DNA from: Lewinella sp. LCG006
GTDB taxonomy: Bacteria > Bacteroidota > Bacteroidia > Chitinophagales > Saprospiraceae
DNA: 64,000 nucleotides
NCBI RefSeq assembly: GCF_040784935.1
Contig: NZ_CP160680.1
Location: 3,690,501-3,754,500 of the forward strand
Direction: 5' to 3'
The notes beneath the pieces are model-generated. The model was not told the DNA's origin, did not search any database, and worked only from the letters and a program-made list of their open reading frames with translations. Shown piece after piece: positions 16,960-25,011 of this stretch. The number at the start of each line of letters is the position of its first letter. Position 1 is the stretch's first letter. A program made the position numbers and the translations under genes.

Positions 16960-17379
16960 TCAAAAATTAGGATCATCCAAGATGTCTGTGGTAGAATTTT
17001 GTGGTCTGGATTTGTAGCTGTAATAAACAATTTGAGCATATAGTAACCAAACTAGGATAAACAACATTTTTGCCATCGGAGCGAAGCACATTGACAAGAA
17101 TAAAAGGAACTGGGCGGTAATTTGCCCCCATAAAAGCTGGCCTCCTTTTTTATGTATGTTGAAGTAACTGAGACTACATATGATGATCCAGATACCTGGC
17201 GATTCTAGGAGGTAGAAGAACAAATCCTCTACTCCTTTATACCGTTCAAGATATCCCTTTGATTGCCAAGTCCCCAACCCAAATATTTCTCTCACCAGTT
17301 GGAAGATTCCTAGAAGAACGACTAGTAAAGAAATGACCAGAGCGGTGGTAGGCTTTTTCATCTTGTACGCGTATTTCAT
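16960..17379 (-). CDS. Four-helix membrane protein, paralogue of next gene
   Basis: A 139-residue protein with four likely membrane helices. It resembles the 135-residue product of 17379-17786 in length, helix pattern and details: GIFQLVREIFGLGTW against GSFQLYRESFRVNAW, ESPGIWIIICSLSY against GSPGLCAIISSLIY, and an acidic tail DILDDPNF against DDLLDDLS. The two genes overlap by one base (TAATG), which suggests translational coupling. Function is unknown. A tandem duplication is likely, and the two products may form a heteromer. Confidence 0.72.
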   Translation of the reverse strand: MKYAYKMKKPTTALVISLLVVLLGIFQLVREIFGLGTWQSKGYLERYKGVEDLFFYLLESPGIWIIICSLSYFNIHKKGGQLLWGQITAQFLLFLSMCFAPMAKMLFILVWLLYAQIVYYSYKSRPQNSTTDILDDPNF

Positions 17380-17786
17380 TAAGAAAGATCATCCAGCAAG
17401 TCATCCCTCATCTCTTTTTCAGGAACCTGCTCCTTACTGCTGCGCCATACCACTGAAAAAAGGATCATCCAAGCCAGTATATTAAAGGTCACCAGCGCGA
17501 ATGGATAATACGTGAGTAAGAGGATGACGAACATTTGTAGTACCATTAACCACAGCGTGAGTGTACGCCTTTTAGCGTGTAGGTAGCCGTATATTAGCGA
17601 ACTGATGATGGCGCACAAACCGGGAGAACCGAGGATAAGCCACCAAAAAAAAGTATCGTTGGACCAGCCTATGGTTTCATTAAGCCCCCAGGCATTCACC
17701 CGAAAGGATTCTCGGTAGAGCTGAAAAGAACCTAATAAGCCAAGTAAGACAATGATGATCCAGAGCGACCTTCTTTCGTTTGCCAT
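17379..17786 (-). CDS. Four-helix membrane protein, paralogue of previous gene
   Basis: A 135-residue protein with four membrane helices and an acidic C-terminal tail (MRDDLLDDLS). It starts eight bases after the tdk stop and overlaps the start of its paralogue by one base, so tdk and the two membrane genes probably share a transcript. I do not recognise the family. The link to tdk may be only positional. Confidence 0.72.
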   Translation of the reverse strand: MANERRSLWIIIVLLGLLGSFQLYRESFRVNAWGLNETIGWSNDTFFWWLILGSPGLCAIISSLIYGYLHAKRRTLTLWLMVLQMFVILLLTYYPFALVTFNILAWMILFSVVWRSSKEQVPEKEMRDDLLDDLS

Positions 17787-17793
17787 GAGCAGC

Positions 17794-18378
17794 TTACTTC
17801 AGGTCCAGAATATTGCCCATGTTGTAACAAGCACGGCAACGTGGTTCGTACTTGTCTTTTTCGCCTAAGACTACTGTAGAATCTTCCGACGAAAGGCGGT
17901 AGGAGTGGGTGGCCAGGTTGCCACAATGGGAGCATATAGCGTGTACCTTGGTGATGTATTCAGCTACCGCCAGCAGCCCGGGGATCGGGCCAAAGGGTAG
18001 ACCGCGAAAATCCATATCCAGGCCAGCTACGATCACCCGTTTACCCGAAAGGGCAAGCTTTTGCACATTTTGAATCAAATCATGGTCAAAAAATTGCGCT
18101 TCATCAATACCGACGACGGTAACATCGTCGCTTGTTTTTAGAATTTTATCAGAGTGGTCAATCGGGGTCGCCAGAATGAAATTCTCATCATGGGAAACGA
18201 CTTTTACATTATCATAACGGGTATCTACACGAGGTTTGTAGATTTCTACTTTTTGGTTGGCAAACTTGGAGCGCTTGAGTCGGCGCAGCAATTCTTCGGT
18301 TTTTCCCGAAAACATAGAGCCACAAATCACTTCAATCCAGCCACTGCGTTGCCCACGAAAAAAAGGTTCTAGAAACAT
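17794..18378 (-). CDS. tdk: Thymidine kinase
   Basis: A 194-residue type II thymidine kinase, which phosphorylates thymidine to dTMP with ATP in the salvage pathway. The P-loop is GSMFSGKT (20-27), the Walker-B-like motif is DEAQF (92-96), and structural zinc ligands are C149-x2-C152 and C181-x2-C184. The substrate loop [10 protein letters not shown] is at 121-130. It leads a probable operon with two small membrane proteins. A near-consensus -7 box (TATCTTTC, minus strand, 18399-18406) lies upstream. Confidence 0.95.
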   Translation of the reverse strand: MFLEPFFRGQRSGWIEVICGSMFSGKTEELLRRLKRSKFANQKVEIYKPRVDTRYDNVKVVSHDENFILATPIDHSDKILKTSDDVTVVGIDEAQFFDHDLIQNVQKLALSGKRVIVAGLDMDFRGLPFGPIPGLLAVAEYITKVHAICSHCGNLATHSYRLSSEDSTVVLGEKDKYEPRCRACYNMGNILDLK

Positions 18379-18468
18379 ATAGCTTAGCTTTAGCTCGAAA
18401 GATAGGGTAGCTTCACAATTTTACCCAAGAAAAACGGTTTATCCTTAGCACAATCTCAGATAAGCCTT

Positions 18469-18476
18469 TATTTTTG
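18469..18476 (+). promoter_or_regulatory. Putative -7 promoter element (TATTTTTG)
   Basis: Full TAnnTTTG match, 39 bases before the ATG at 18516. An upstream start at 18474 would lie inside this element, which supports the later start. Confidence 0.5.
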
Positions 18477-18515
18477 GGCTCGGTTCTGAAACTAATTAAG
18501 ACGTCTTCCAACTAC

Positions 18516-19214
18516 ATGGACTTACAACAAGCGAAAATTCTACTGGAAAAAATCAATGCCCTGCACAAATCCGTTAGCCTGGATAAGGGAGAAGTTTCCA
18601 ATATTGAGCGCGATTTGATGCTCAGTTATATTCGTCAATTTTACGAGGCTTACCTCAATACCGATACCAGTGCACCGCCACAGCCAATGAGTAGGCCAGT
18701 TGCACCGCCATCACCGCCGCCGGTAGAAAGAACAGTTTCGGAACCTTTACCTCCGATTGTAGAAGTGGAGCCAGCTCCAGCACCGCCGCCACCTCCCCCT
18801 CCTAAGCCAGAGCCTGTGGTGGTTGAAACACCAGCTCCAGCACCTGCTCCCGTACCTCCACCCGCAGCAGCTCCTGCACCGCCGCCAGCTCCGGCTAAAA
18901 AGACAGCCAGCGCAGGTGTAGAAGCATTGTTTAAGCACAAAGCCGCCAAGGAGCTTTCGGAAAAATTGAGCCAACAAGCGATCACCGACCTCACGCGTGC
19001 GATGTCCATCAACGATAAGTTACTTTACTCCAATGAGCTGTTTGGGCGAGACATGGCCGCTATGAATGAAACGCTCCAACAGCTCAACAAGCTCAATAGC
19101 ATGGAGGAAGCCCGTGAGTTGCTGATCGATATTGCGGAAAAAAATGACTGGACAGAAGAGGAGCGTACCGATGTAGCAGAGAGCTTCATCAAATTGGTAA
19201 GAAGGAAGTACTAG
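18516..19214 (+). CDS. Cytoplasmic protein with Pro/Ala-rich linker
   Basis: A 232-residue protein (MDLQQAKILLEKINAL start). Residues 1-45 are helical (SNIERDLMLSYIRQFYEAYL). Residues 50-130 are a Pro/Ala linker with repeats such as PAPPPPPPPKP. Residues 135-232 form a helical domain (ALFKHKAAKELSEKL, NDKLLYSNELFGRDMAAMNETLQQLNKL, NDWTEEERTDVAESFIKLVRRKY). There is no signal peptide. I recognise this layout from conserved Bacteroidota proteins of unknown function. Its TAG stop shares the CTAG tetramer with the stop of def on the other strand. Confidence 0.75.
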   Translation: MDLQQAKILLEKINALHKSVSLDKGEVSNIERDLMLSYIRQFYEAYLNTDTSAPPQPMSRPVAPPSPPPVERTVSEPLPPIVEVEPAPAPPPPPPPKPEPVVVETPAPAPAPVPPPAAAPAPPPAPAKKTASAGVEALFKHKAAKELSEKLSQQAITDLTRAMSINDKLLYSNELFGRDMAAMNETLQQLNKLNSMEEARELLIDIAEKNDWTEEERTDVAESFIKLVRRKY

Positions 19215-19762
19215 ACGAACTTCATCCGGTAGTCGGCGCTCACCTTGCCTTTCTTAATATTCTCGAGTTTTCGCTGAATCAAGCGCTTCTTGATAGGTTT
19301 GAGGTATTCGGTGAAGAGCTTACCATCGGTATGGTCGTATTCGTGCTGAATCACCCGGGCATTGAGGCCACTAAAGGTAGCTTCATGCTCCACGAAGTTT
19401 TCATCGACCCAGCGAAGGCGGATATTTTCGGGGCGTTCTACATCTCCCCGCACATCGGGGATACTGAGGCAGCCTTCTTCGTAGGCCCATTCTTCGCCTG
19501 ATTCCTCGATTTTTTCGGCGTTGATGAATACCTTTTTGAGGCCATCGGCTTCTTTGCCTTCTTCCATCATCTGAACGGTGTCTACAACAAAGAGGCGGAT
19601 CGCTTTACCTATTTGCGGAGCAGCCAACCCGACACCATTAGCATGGTACATGGTTTCCCACATGTCGGCGATGAGTTTTTCCAGATTAGGATACTCTGCG
19701 GTAATGGGTTGGCCCATTTTTTTTAAAACTGGTTGCCCGTAGGCGTAAACTGACAATAACAT
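19211..19762 (-). CDS. def: Peptide deformylase
   Basis: A 183-residue type I peptide deformylase, which removes the formyl group from nascent polypeptides. All three motifs are present: GVGLAAPQ (43-50), EGCLS (96-100, metal ligand Cys98) and QHEYDH (139-144, ligands His140 and His144 with catalytic Glu141). It lies nine bases after ruvX, so the two are likely co-transcribed, and overlaps the convergent gene at 18516-19214 by four bases. Confidence 0.97.
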   Translation of the reverse strand: MLLSVYAYGQPVLKKMGQPITAEYPNLEKLIADMWETMYHANGVGLAAPQIGKAIRLFVVDTVQMMEEGKEADGLKKVFINAEKIEESGEEWAYEEGCLSIPDVRGDVERPENIRLRWVDENFVEHEATFSGLNARVIQHEYDHTDGKLFTEYLKPIKKRLIQRKLENIKKGKVSADYRMKFV

Positions 19763-19771
19763 AAACCCAAA

Positions 19772-20188
19772 TTAATAATTATTTACCTCGAGGTATTCTT
19801 GCAAAATGATGGTCGCAGCCATTTTATCCACCAGCCCTTTCTCTTGTCTCTTTTTGCGTTTGAGGCCACTTTGCAAGATGGCTTCTTTGGCCATTACGGA
19901 AGTATAACCTTCATCTTGCAAAACGAGTTTAAGTTGGGGGTATAATTTTTCCAATTTTCGCATCAGCCCAATGACGTGTGGCGTAACCTTGGTCGGATTG
20001 CCATCCGCATGGCGAGGTTCTCCGATTACCACGGTTTCTACTTCTTCTTCCGAAAAATACTTTTCCAGATACGCTAGCAAATCCTGTGTTGCCACTGTAT
20101 CCAATCCATTAGCGATGATCTGGAGTGGATCTGTCACTGCCAGGCCGGTGCGTTTGGTGCCGTAGTCGATTGCTAATATTCTTGCCAC
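19772..20188 (-). CDS. ruvX: RuvX/YqgF RNase H-like nuclease
   Basis: A 138-residue protein of the RuvX/YqgF family, implicated in Holliday junction resolution and pre-16S rRNA processing. Landmarks are ILAIDYGTKRTGLAV (4-18, catalytic Asp8), VVIGEPRHADGNPT, DEGYTSVMA and the KGLVDKMAATIILQEYL tail. It starts with GTG at 20188. A perfect -7 box ends only four bases before this GTG, so the mRNA is probably leaderless. It forms an operon with def. Confidence 0.95.
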   Translation of the reverse strand: MARILAIDYGTKRTGLAVTDPLQIIANGLDTVATQDLLAYLEKYFSEEEVETVVIGEPRHADGNPTKVTPHVIGLMRKLEKLYPQLKLVLQDEGYTSVMAKEAILQSGLKRKKRQEKGLVDKMAATIILQEYLEVNNY

Positions 20189-20192
20189 AGCA

Positions 20193-20200
20193 CAAAGATA
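20193..20200 (-). promoter_or_regulatory. Putative -7 promoter (TATCTTTG), four bases before ruvX
   Basis: Full TAnnTTTG match on the minus strand. Only TGCT separates it from the GTG start of ruvX. The same four-base spacing is seen before the AspT-like gene (40201-40208) and before mutY (52601-52608). Confidence 0.55.
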
Positions 20201-20369
20201 GGCACAATAAGTGATGGATAATTAATAAATTGGGGAGGATTTTGCTTTCAATGCCATCAATGCCTTGGCCTCAGGGATGACCAATTTCAAATAGCAAGCC
20301 GAAGCCTACTAGAACAAAACTGATCGTGCTTTTTATTGTGGTGTATATCCCTATACCTTGTACCTAAAG

Positions 20370-20401
20370 TCCCTCTACGAATTTGGCATTCGCCGAAAGT
20401 C
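20370..20401 (-). repeat. Post-gene hairpin repeat, copy 1
   Basis: On the minus strand, just after the DJ-1-like stop, the sequence (GACTTTCGGCGAATGCC, then CGTAGAGGGA) closely matches 59467-59499, which lies just after the DinB stop in the same relative orientation. The stem here is partly degraded. Confidence 0.7.
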
Positions 20402-20411
20402 TATCAGATTT

Positions 20412-21158
20412 TTATTCGATGACCAAATGGGGTACCTCTTCCAGTTTCCAGTCGATAACCAGCCCCTGGGCTAGCCTGCGTGCCACTTCTGCTCCATAGA
20501 GATGTTCGCAAAGGTACAAGGCGGCTTCAAAAGATTTGGCACCGCCAGCCGAAGTGATATATTGGCCATCGTGAACAAACAAGACGTCTTCTCGGATATC
20601 GTGATCAGGATAACGGATCCTCATAGCAGCAATGTCGCTAGGGAAGGTCGTGCTCACTTTGTCGCGGAGTAACCCAGCCTCGGCCAGCACAAATGCGCCA
20701 TCGCAATGACTCGTGATGAACTGGGCCTGTGCGGCCACTTCTTTTATAAACCTAAGCATTGCATCATCCTCTAGATCACTGTCCAGGTGATGTTCCGCAC
20801 TGGGAACAACCAGGATGTCGATAGGGGGAAGACTATCGCTCAAATAGTTGAAATGAGGAAGAATTTGTAAGCCTTCGAAGGTCGTTATCGGCGCTAGGGT
20901 ATTGGCGACCAGGAAAGTGTTCATCGCCTTGATGCTGTCGCGGAAAATGGTGTGTTGGAAAATGTCATAAGGGGCAGTGAGCTCGGTATTGTATACGCCG
21001 TCCATGATGAGAAAGGCAACGTTGTAGCGATTGGGTTCAAGCACGACACCTGGTCTTGGAAAGGCATCATCTCTAGCTGAATTCGAATCAAGGGTAGGCG
21101 TACAAGACACAAAGAGTAGAAATAGGCCACCTATGAGTAAGCTGGTATAATTTTTCAT
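20412..21158 (-). CDS. DJ-1/PfpI-family lipoprotein
   Basis: A 248-residue protein from the ATG at 21158, which begins a lipoprotein signal (MKNYTSLLIGG, lipobox FVSC, Cys19). Residues 45-240 match the DJ-1/PfpI class I glutamine amidotransferase-like fold of the GlxA type: VAFLIMDGVYNTELTAPYDIFQ (Glu59), DILVVPSAE, and the nucleophile elbow TSHCDGAF with Cys152, then AGLLRDKVSTTF and TSAGGAKSFEAALYL. Most relatives are cytoplasmic, and here the domain is exported and lipid-anchored. There is no DNA-binding domain. The substrate is unknown. Confidence 0.85.
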   Translation of the reverse strand: MKNYTSLLIGGLFLLFVSCTPTLDSNSARDDAFPRPGVVLEPNRYNVAFLIMDGVYNTELTAPYDIFQHTIFRDSIKAMNTFLVANTLAPITTFEGLQILPHFNYLSDSLPPIDILVVPSAEHHLDSDLEDDAMLRFIKEVAAQAQFITSHCDGAFVLAEAGLLRDKVSTTFPSDIAAMRIRYPDHDIREDVLFVHDGQYITSAGGAKSFEAALYLCEHLYGAEVARRLAQGLVIDWKLEEVPHLVIE

Positions 21159-21608
21159 GACTGCTGTTTTTAGGTGAGGGGAATGACAAATGGAGAGGGA
21201 GCGAGGGAATAGTTTGAGAGTAGTGTAGGTATAGTAGCCCCAAGTGGAGGGCCCACCCTCCTGCCAGATCGCCGAGTATACCCCTTGGTCTAACGACCGT
21301 TCAGGGCAAGCGTCTATATCTGCTGCTAAGTTAGCAACAGCCAAACAATACGCTAAAAAAAATCCGTTGAAATTCCCACATGACAAAGTGGGGGTTGTTA
21401 CCGCTGATTATCTTACTGAGTTGTCAATTCACTAAGGTTCAGTAAAGTTAATTAATATCTTTTAATTAACAAAAAATAATAAGTATTTGAAATAAATTAT
21501 TTTTTGTTGGTTATTCTTTTTGGTTACATTATTTAACAACTCCGTATTGCGTAAAAATGCTAATAGAGCTCAATGCAGCCCGAATCTTTACAGAGACTTC
21601 GCCGACCC
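21159..21608. other. Intergenic region, no gene seen
   Basis: 450 bases between the DJ-1-like gene start and the aldo/keto reductase stop. A 63-codon plus-strand ORF (21244-21435) has no recognisable motif. The part from 21430 to 21560 is very AT-rich. GGTCTAACG occurs here and at 9681, which may be chance. Confidence 0.4.
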
Positions 21609-22649
21609 CTAAGGCGCCGGATTAGGAATTTGCGCATGTACTTCATTGATTGCTTTTACCACCTCTTCAGAAAGCTGAATATCAATGCTGTCAATGTTTT
21701 CTTCAAGTTGTTGCAGACTTGTGGCACCGATGATATTGCTGGTCACAAAGGGTTGGTCATTCACAAAGGCCAAGGCCATCTGGGCAAGCGTCAGGTTATT
21801 GGCCTGGGCGATTTCCAGGTAGCGGCGGGTTGCTTCCCAGGATTGCTCGGAGCTGTAGCGTTTTACGTTTTTGTATTTGTTGAGGCGGTTGCCGGGCTCG
21901 TCGGTTTTTAGATGATATTTTCCGCTCAGCATTCCGGCACCTAATGGAGAGTAGGGGAGAAGGGTAACGTCTTCGCGGATACTCATTTCAGATAAACCAA
22001 CTTCAAAAGTCCGGTTCAGCAAGCTGTAAGGATTTTGGATACTTACGCAGCGAGGTAAATCATGCATTTCGGCAAGGTGCAAGTAACGCATCATTCCCCA
22101 GGGGGTCTCGTTACTTAAGCCAAAGTAGCGAACCTTTCCACTTTTGATGATACTGTCCAAATTGGTGAGTACTTCCAGGAAATCATCTTCCCACTCATCC
22201 GTTGAATCATGTTGATAATCGCGTTGACCAAAAAAGTTGGTCTTCCGATTGGGCCAATGGAGTTGATAAAGATCGAGGTGATCAACCTGCAAACGTTTTA
22301 GACTTAGTTCCAGGGCCTCTTCCAGGCTGGCTTTGCTGAAGCCAAGCTGGGGCCGAATATGCTGGGCGAAAGGGCTGTTGCCAGCAATCTTGGAGGCGAG
22401 AATGATTTCAGCTCGTTTGCCGGATTTTTTCAACCAGTTACCGATGAAGGTTTCGGTGTCGCCTTGGGTGCGAGGTTTTACCGGGGAAGGATAAAGTTCT
22501 GCAGTATCAAAAAAGTTAACACCTTTTTCTACGGCCAAATCCATCTGGGCATGGCCTTCGGCTTCCGTGTTTTGTTCGCCCCAGGTCATGGTGCCCAGGC
22601 ATATCTTGCTTACGTTAAGGTCGGTACGGGGAATGGTTTGGTATCTCAT
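21609..22649 (-). CDS. Aldo/keto reductase, Tas-like
   Basis: A 346-residue NADP(H)-dependent aldo/keto reductase with the full catalytic tetrad: Asp48 and Tyr53 (FFDTAELY), Lys87 (ASKIAG), His131 (LYQLHWP). The long loop with FGQRDYQH and the LGTMTWGEQNTEAEGHAQMD opening are typical of the Tas/YajO group. It begins 14 bases after the PLP decarboxylase stop, so it is probably the third gene of the MBL-decarboxylase-reductase operon. Confidence 0.92.
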   Translation of the reverse strand: MRYQTIPRTDLNVSKICLGTMTWGEQNTEAEGHAQMDLAVEKGVNFFDTAELYPSPVKPRTQGDTETFIGNWLKKSGKRAEIILASKIAGNSPFAQHIRPQLGFSKASLEEALELSLKRLQVDHLDLYQLHWPNRKTNFFGQRDYQHDSTDEWEDDFLEVLTNLDSIIKSGKVRYFGLSNETPWGMMRYLHLAEMHDLPRCVSIQNPYSLLNRTFEVGLSEMSIREDVTLLPYSPLGAGMLSGKYHLKTDEPGNRLNKYKNVKRYSSEQSWEATRRYLEIAQANNLTLAQMALAFVNDQPFVTSNIIGATSLQQLEENIDSIDIQLSEEVVKAINEVHAQIPNPAP

Positions 22650-22663
22650 TTTATAGTTTGTGG

Positions 22664-24112
22664 TCAGTCAAGCGTAGGGGCGATTGATCTTATGTTGTCC
22701 AGTAATTTTTCAAAATGCTGTTGGTTCGTAAAAGGATTCATAACGGTGCTGCGTAGCCAGCGTTCGCCATTGATCACCGTTTGCACAATGTAGAAACTGC
22801 CACTTTCTACTAATCGTTGACGGATTTGTCCATTTTTTATATCCCACTGCTCTCTAGGAAGGCCAGTGTAGCGGAAATTAACGATGTTCGCTTCGGGTAC
22901 AACAGCCAGCTCAAAATCGGGGGCGAGGTGCAGTATTTGGGCGAAAGCCTGGGCTTGGTCATAAAGCTGATCAACGTTTTTACCAAAAATCGAGGCCCCG
23001 TAACACCTTAAAGTGGCGTACACTTTAATGGACAACATGAGCTTGGTACACTCGAACGTACGCTTGCCGGAATGGTACCACTCCGGCGATTGTTCCGCCT
23101 CCCAGAGGTATTGTGCACGCTGGATAAAGGTTTCGTAGGAGCGATGACCTTCCTTGAATAGCAGCGCGGTATTGAGTGCCGGAGCCATCAGCATCTTGTG
23201 ATAATCAAGCACAATGGTATCGGCTCGTTCCATGCCTGCTGCCAAATGCTTGTACTTTTCAGAAAAAGCAACAGCAGCCCCGTGGGCACCATCTACATGG
23301 TACCACAAGTGGTGCTTTTCGCAAAAATCGGCCAGCGTACCAAGGTCATCGTAGGAGCCGGTGGCGGTAGACCCCGCACATCCAATCAAGGCAATAGGGG
23401 TAAGCCCATCCACAACTGCTTTTTGATAGTAGCTTTCGAGTAAATCGGTACGTATCTTAAACTGTTTGTCTACGGGGATTTTAATGATCCCCTCACTGCC
23501 CATACCCAGTATCCGAGCGGCCCGATCTACACAGTAATGCGCTTCTTCTGAAACCATGATGGCCAGCTTTTCGCCGTGCCCCTTGGTCCATACTTGCTGA
23601 GGAGCTTTGGCGGCACGGGCGGCCAGCAATGCGGTAAGATTGGCCAGTGTGCCGCCCGAGGTGATGAATCCACTGGCCGTTGCTGGATAACCAATTTTCT
23701 GAGCAGTAAAATCGGTCACTACTCGTTCCAGCGCATTAGAAGCCATGCCCATTTCATAGACCCCAGTACCATTGCTGAGGATGTCCGAAACCATCCCTGC
23801 TAAAGCATTTATTGGCGCAGGCACCGATACTTGATGACCTATGTAGTGAGGATGGTGAAGGTGAATCGAATGATCCAGTATGTCTTCAAAAAAACGCAAA
23901 GCGCTTCCTTCTTGGCCAGCATGAGCAAAATCATTTTGCCAAAATTTCAACTCGTCTTCGGGATCCCTGTAGTTGATCAATTGCTGGTTTCCCGGGTCGT
24001 GGGCCTTTTCCAGATGGTCGGCAAGTAAGTCGATAAGCTGGTGGCCCAATGCTCGAAAATTAGCGGGGCTGTAAGCTTGAGCCAAAAGATGGCCTGTGGT
24101 GTCTTGTGCCAT
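22664..24112 (-). CDS. Group II PLP-dependent decarboxylase
   Basis: A 482-residue protein of the aromatic-L-amino-acid/glutamate decarboxylase family. The PLP-binding lysine is Lys306 in LDYHKMLMAPALN. Asp284 (YHVDGAHGA) contacts the pyridine nitrogen, and His202 (SEEAHYC) stacks on the ring. FITSGGTLANLTALLAAR binds phosphate. The exact substrate (aromatic amino acid, diaminobutyrate or another) cannot be told by eye. It overlaps the upstream MBL gene by one base (TAATG). Confidence 0.88.
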   Translation of the reverse strand: MAQDTTGHLLAQAYSPANFRALGHQLIDLLADHLEKAHDPGNQQLINYRDPEDELKFWQNDFAHAGQEGSALRFFEDILDHSIHLHHPHYIGHQVSVPAPINALAGMVSDILSNGTGVYEMGMASNALERVVTDFTAQKIGYPATASGFITSGGTLANLTALLAARAAKAPQQVWTKGHGEKLAIMVSEEAHYCVDRAARILGMGSEGIIKIPVDKQFKIRTDLLESYYQKAVVDGLTPIALIGCAGSTATGSYDDLGTLADFCEKHHLWYHVDGAHGAAVAFSEKYKHLAAGMERADTIVLDYHKMLMAPALNTALLFKEGHRSYETFIQRAQYLWEAEQSPEWYHSGKRTFECTKLMLSIKVYATLRCYGASIFGKNVDQLYDQAQAFAQILHLAPDFELAVVPEANIVNFRYTGLPREQWDIKNGQIRQRLVESGSFYIVQTVINGERWLRSTVMNPFTNQQHFEKLLDNIRSIAPTLD

Positions 24113-24753
24113 TAGTTCAAAAATGGGTTGTTTTTGCGCTCGTAGCCCATTCGGGTGGCGGGGCCGTGCCCGGGATGAACCGTAATATCATCTCCCAAGG
24201 GTAGCAATTGCGTTTTAATGGCCGTAATTAAGGTGTCGTGATCACCACCAGGGAGATCTGTACGGCCGATACTGCCGTAGAAAAGGACATCACCCGCAAT
24301 GACAAATTTATCCTCGGCGCAGTAAAAACTGAGGCTGCCGGGAGAATGGCCGGGCGTAAAAAGCATCTTCAGTACGGTATTCCCAAAGGTGATGGTCTCG
24401 CCTTCTTTTAGGAACTTGCCTGGCTCGGGGCTTTCTTCCGGCAAGGGCAATCCGTACATCTGGCAAACCTGCGGCACCATCGCCAGGACAGGTGCTTCCA
24501 ACGCGTGAATTTCCAACGGAAGTCGATAGGTCTCCGCGACAAATTTGTTGCCAAACACATGGTCCAGATGGCAGTGTGTATTGATCAGGCGAACGGGGCG
24601 CAAGTTGAGGTCTTCTATCTTTTTGCGAAGTGCTTGTTTTTCGTGCGCTTCAAAGCACCCCGGATCAAAAATGACACACTCGCCAGTGGCATCATAAACG
24701 ATATAGGTGTTTTCCTGAAAAGGATTAAACGTCATTTGCACAACTTGTGCCAT
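24112..24753 (-). CDS. MBL-fold metallo-hydrolase, glyoxalase II-like
   Basis: A 213-residue metallo-beta-lactamase-fold hydrolase. Metal ligands are THCHLDH (His60, His62, Asp64, His65), His136 (TPGHSPGS), Asp155 (AGDVLF) and His196 (HPGHGP). The length fits the short YcbL-type group, not full-length GloB. It is the first gene of a coupled operon with a PLP decarboxylase and an aldo/keto reductase. Detoxification of a reactive aldehyde or thioester is a possible shared theme, but this is inference. Confidence 0.9.
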   Translation of the reverse strand: MAQVVQMTFNPFQENTYIVYDATGECVIFDPGCFEAHEKQALRKKIEDLNLRPVRLINTHCHLDHVFGNKFVAETYRLPLEIHALEAPVLAMVPQVCQMYGLPLPEESPEPGKFLKEGETITFGNTVLKMLFTPGHSPGSLSFYCAEDKFVIAGDVLFYGSIGRTDLPGGDHDTLITAIKTQLLPLGDDITVHPGHGPATRMGYERKNNPFLN

Positions 24754-24808
24754 AGTTTTCTGGTTTTATAGTAAGTTTTGCACTTTCATTTTATTGAAAA
24801 AAGGAATA

Positions 24809-24927
24809 CCTTAAGTCTTGTTTAAGACCAAGTTTAAAGTATGCCTCTACAAAAGTAGCCAAATCCTTAAGGTCACTAAACAAAATGGCCTTTTCAGGTA
24901 TTGATTTTTTAACCAACAATCCTTAAG
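24809..24927. promoter_or_regulatory. Three CCTTAAG motifs at 56-bp spacing
   Basis: CCTTAAG occurs at 24809-24815, 24865-24871 and 24921-24927, exactly 56 bases apart each time, in the region between the divergent MBL and Omp85-like genes. It may be an operator array or chance. Confidence 0.35.
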
Positions 24928-25011
24928 TGAGCATATAAAAATAAGGTGATCCAATTTTAGCTTAAATTACTAAGGTCTTTCGCTTTCCCCTATTTTCGTA
25001 AAAATTCTGCT

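Noticed and set aside
18650-19012. Gly/Ala/Ser-rich ORF on the minus strand
   Set aside because: It is the shadow of the Pro/Ala-rich linker of the gene at 18516-19214.
21244-21435. 63-codon plus-strand ORF in an intergenic region
   Set aside because: I considered a transposase remnant, but no motif or inverted repeat supports it.
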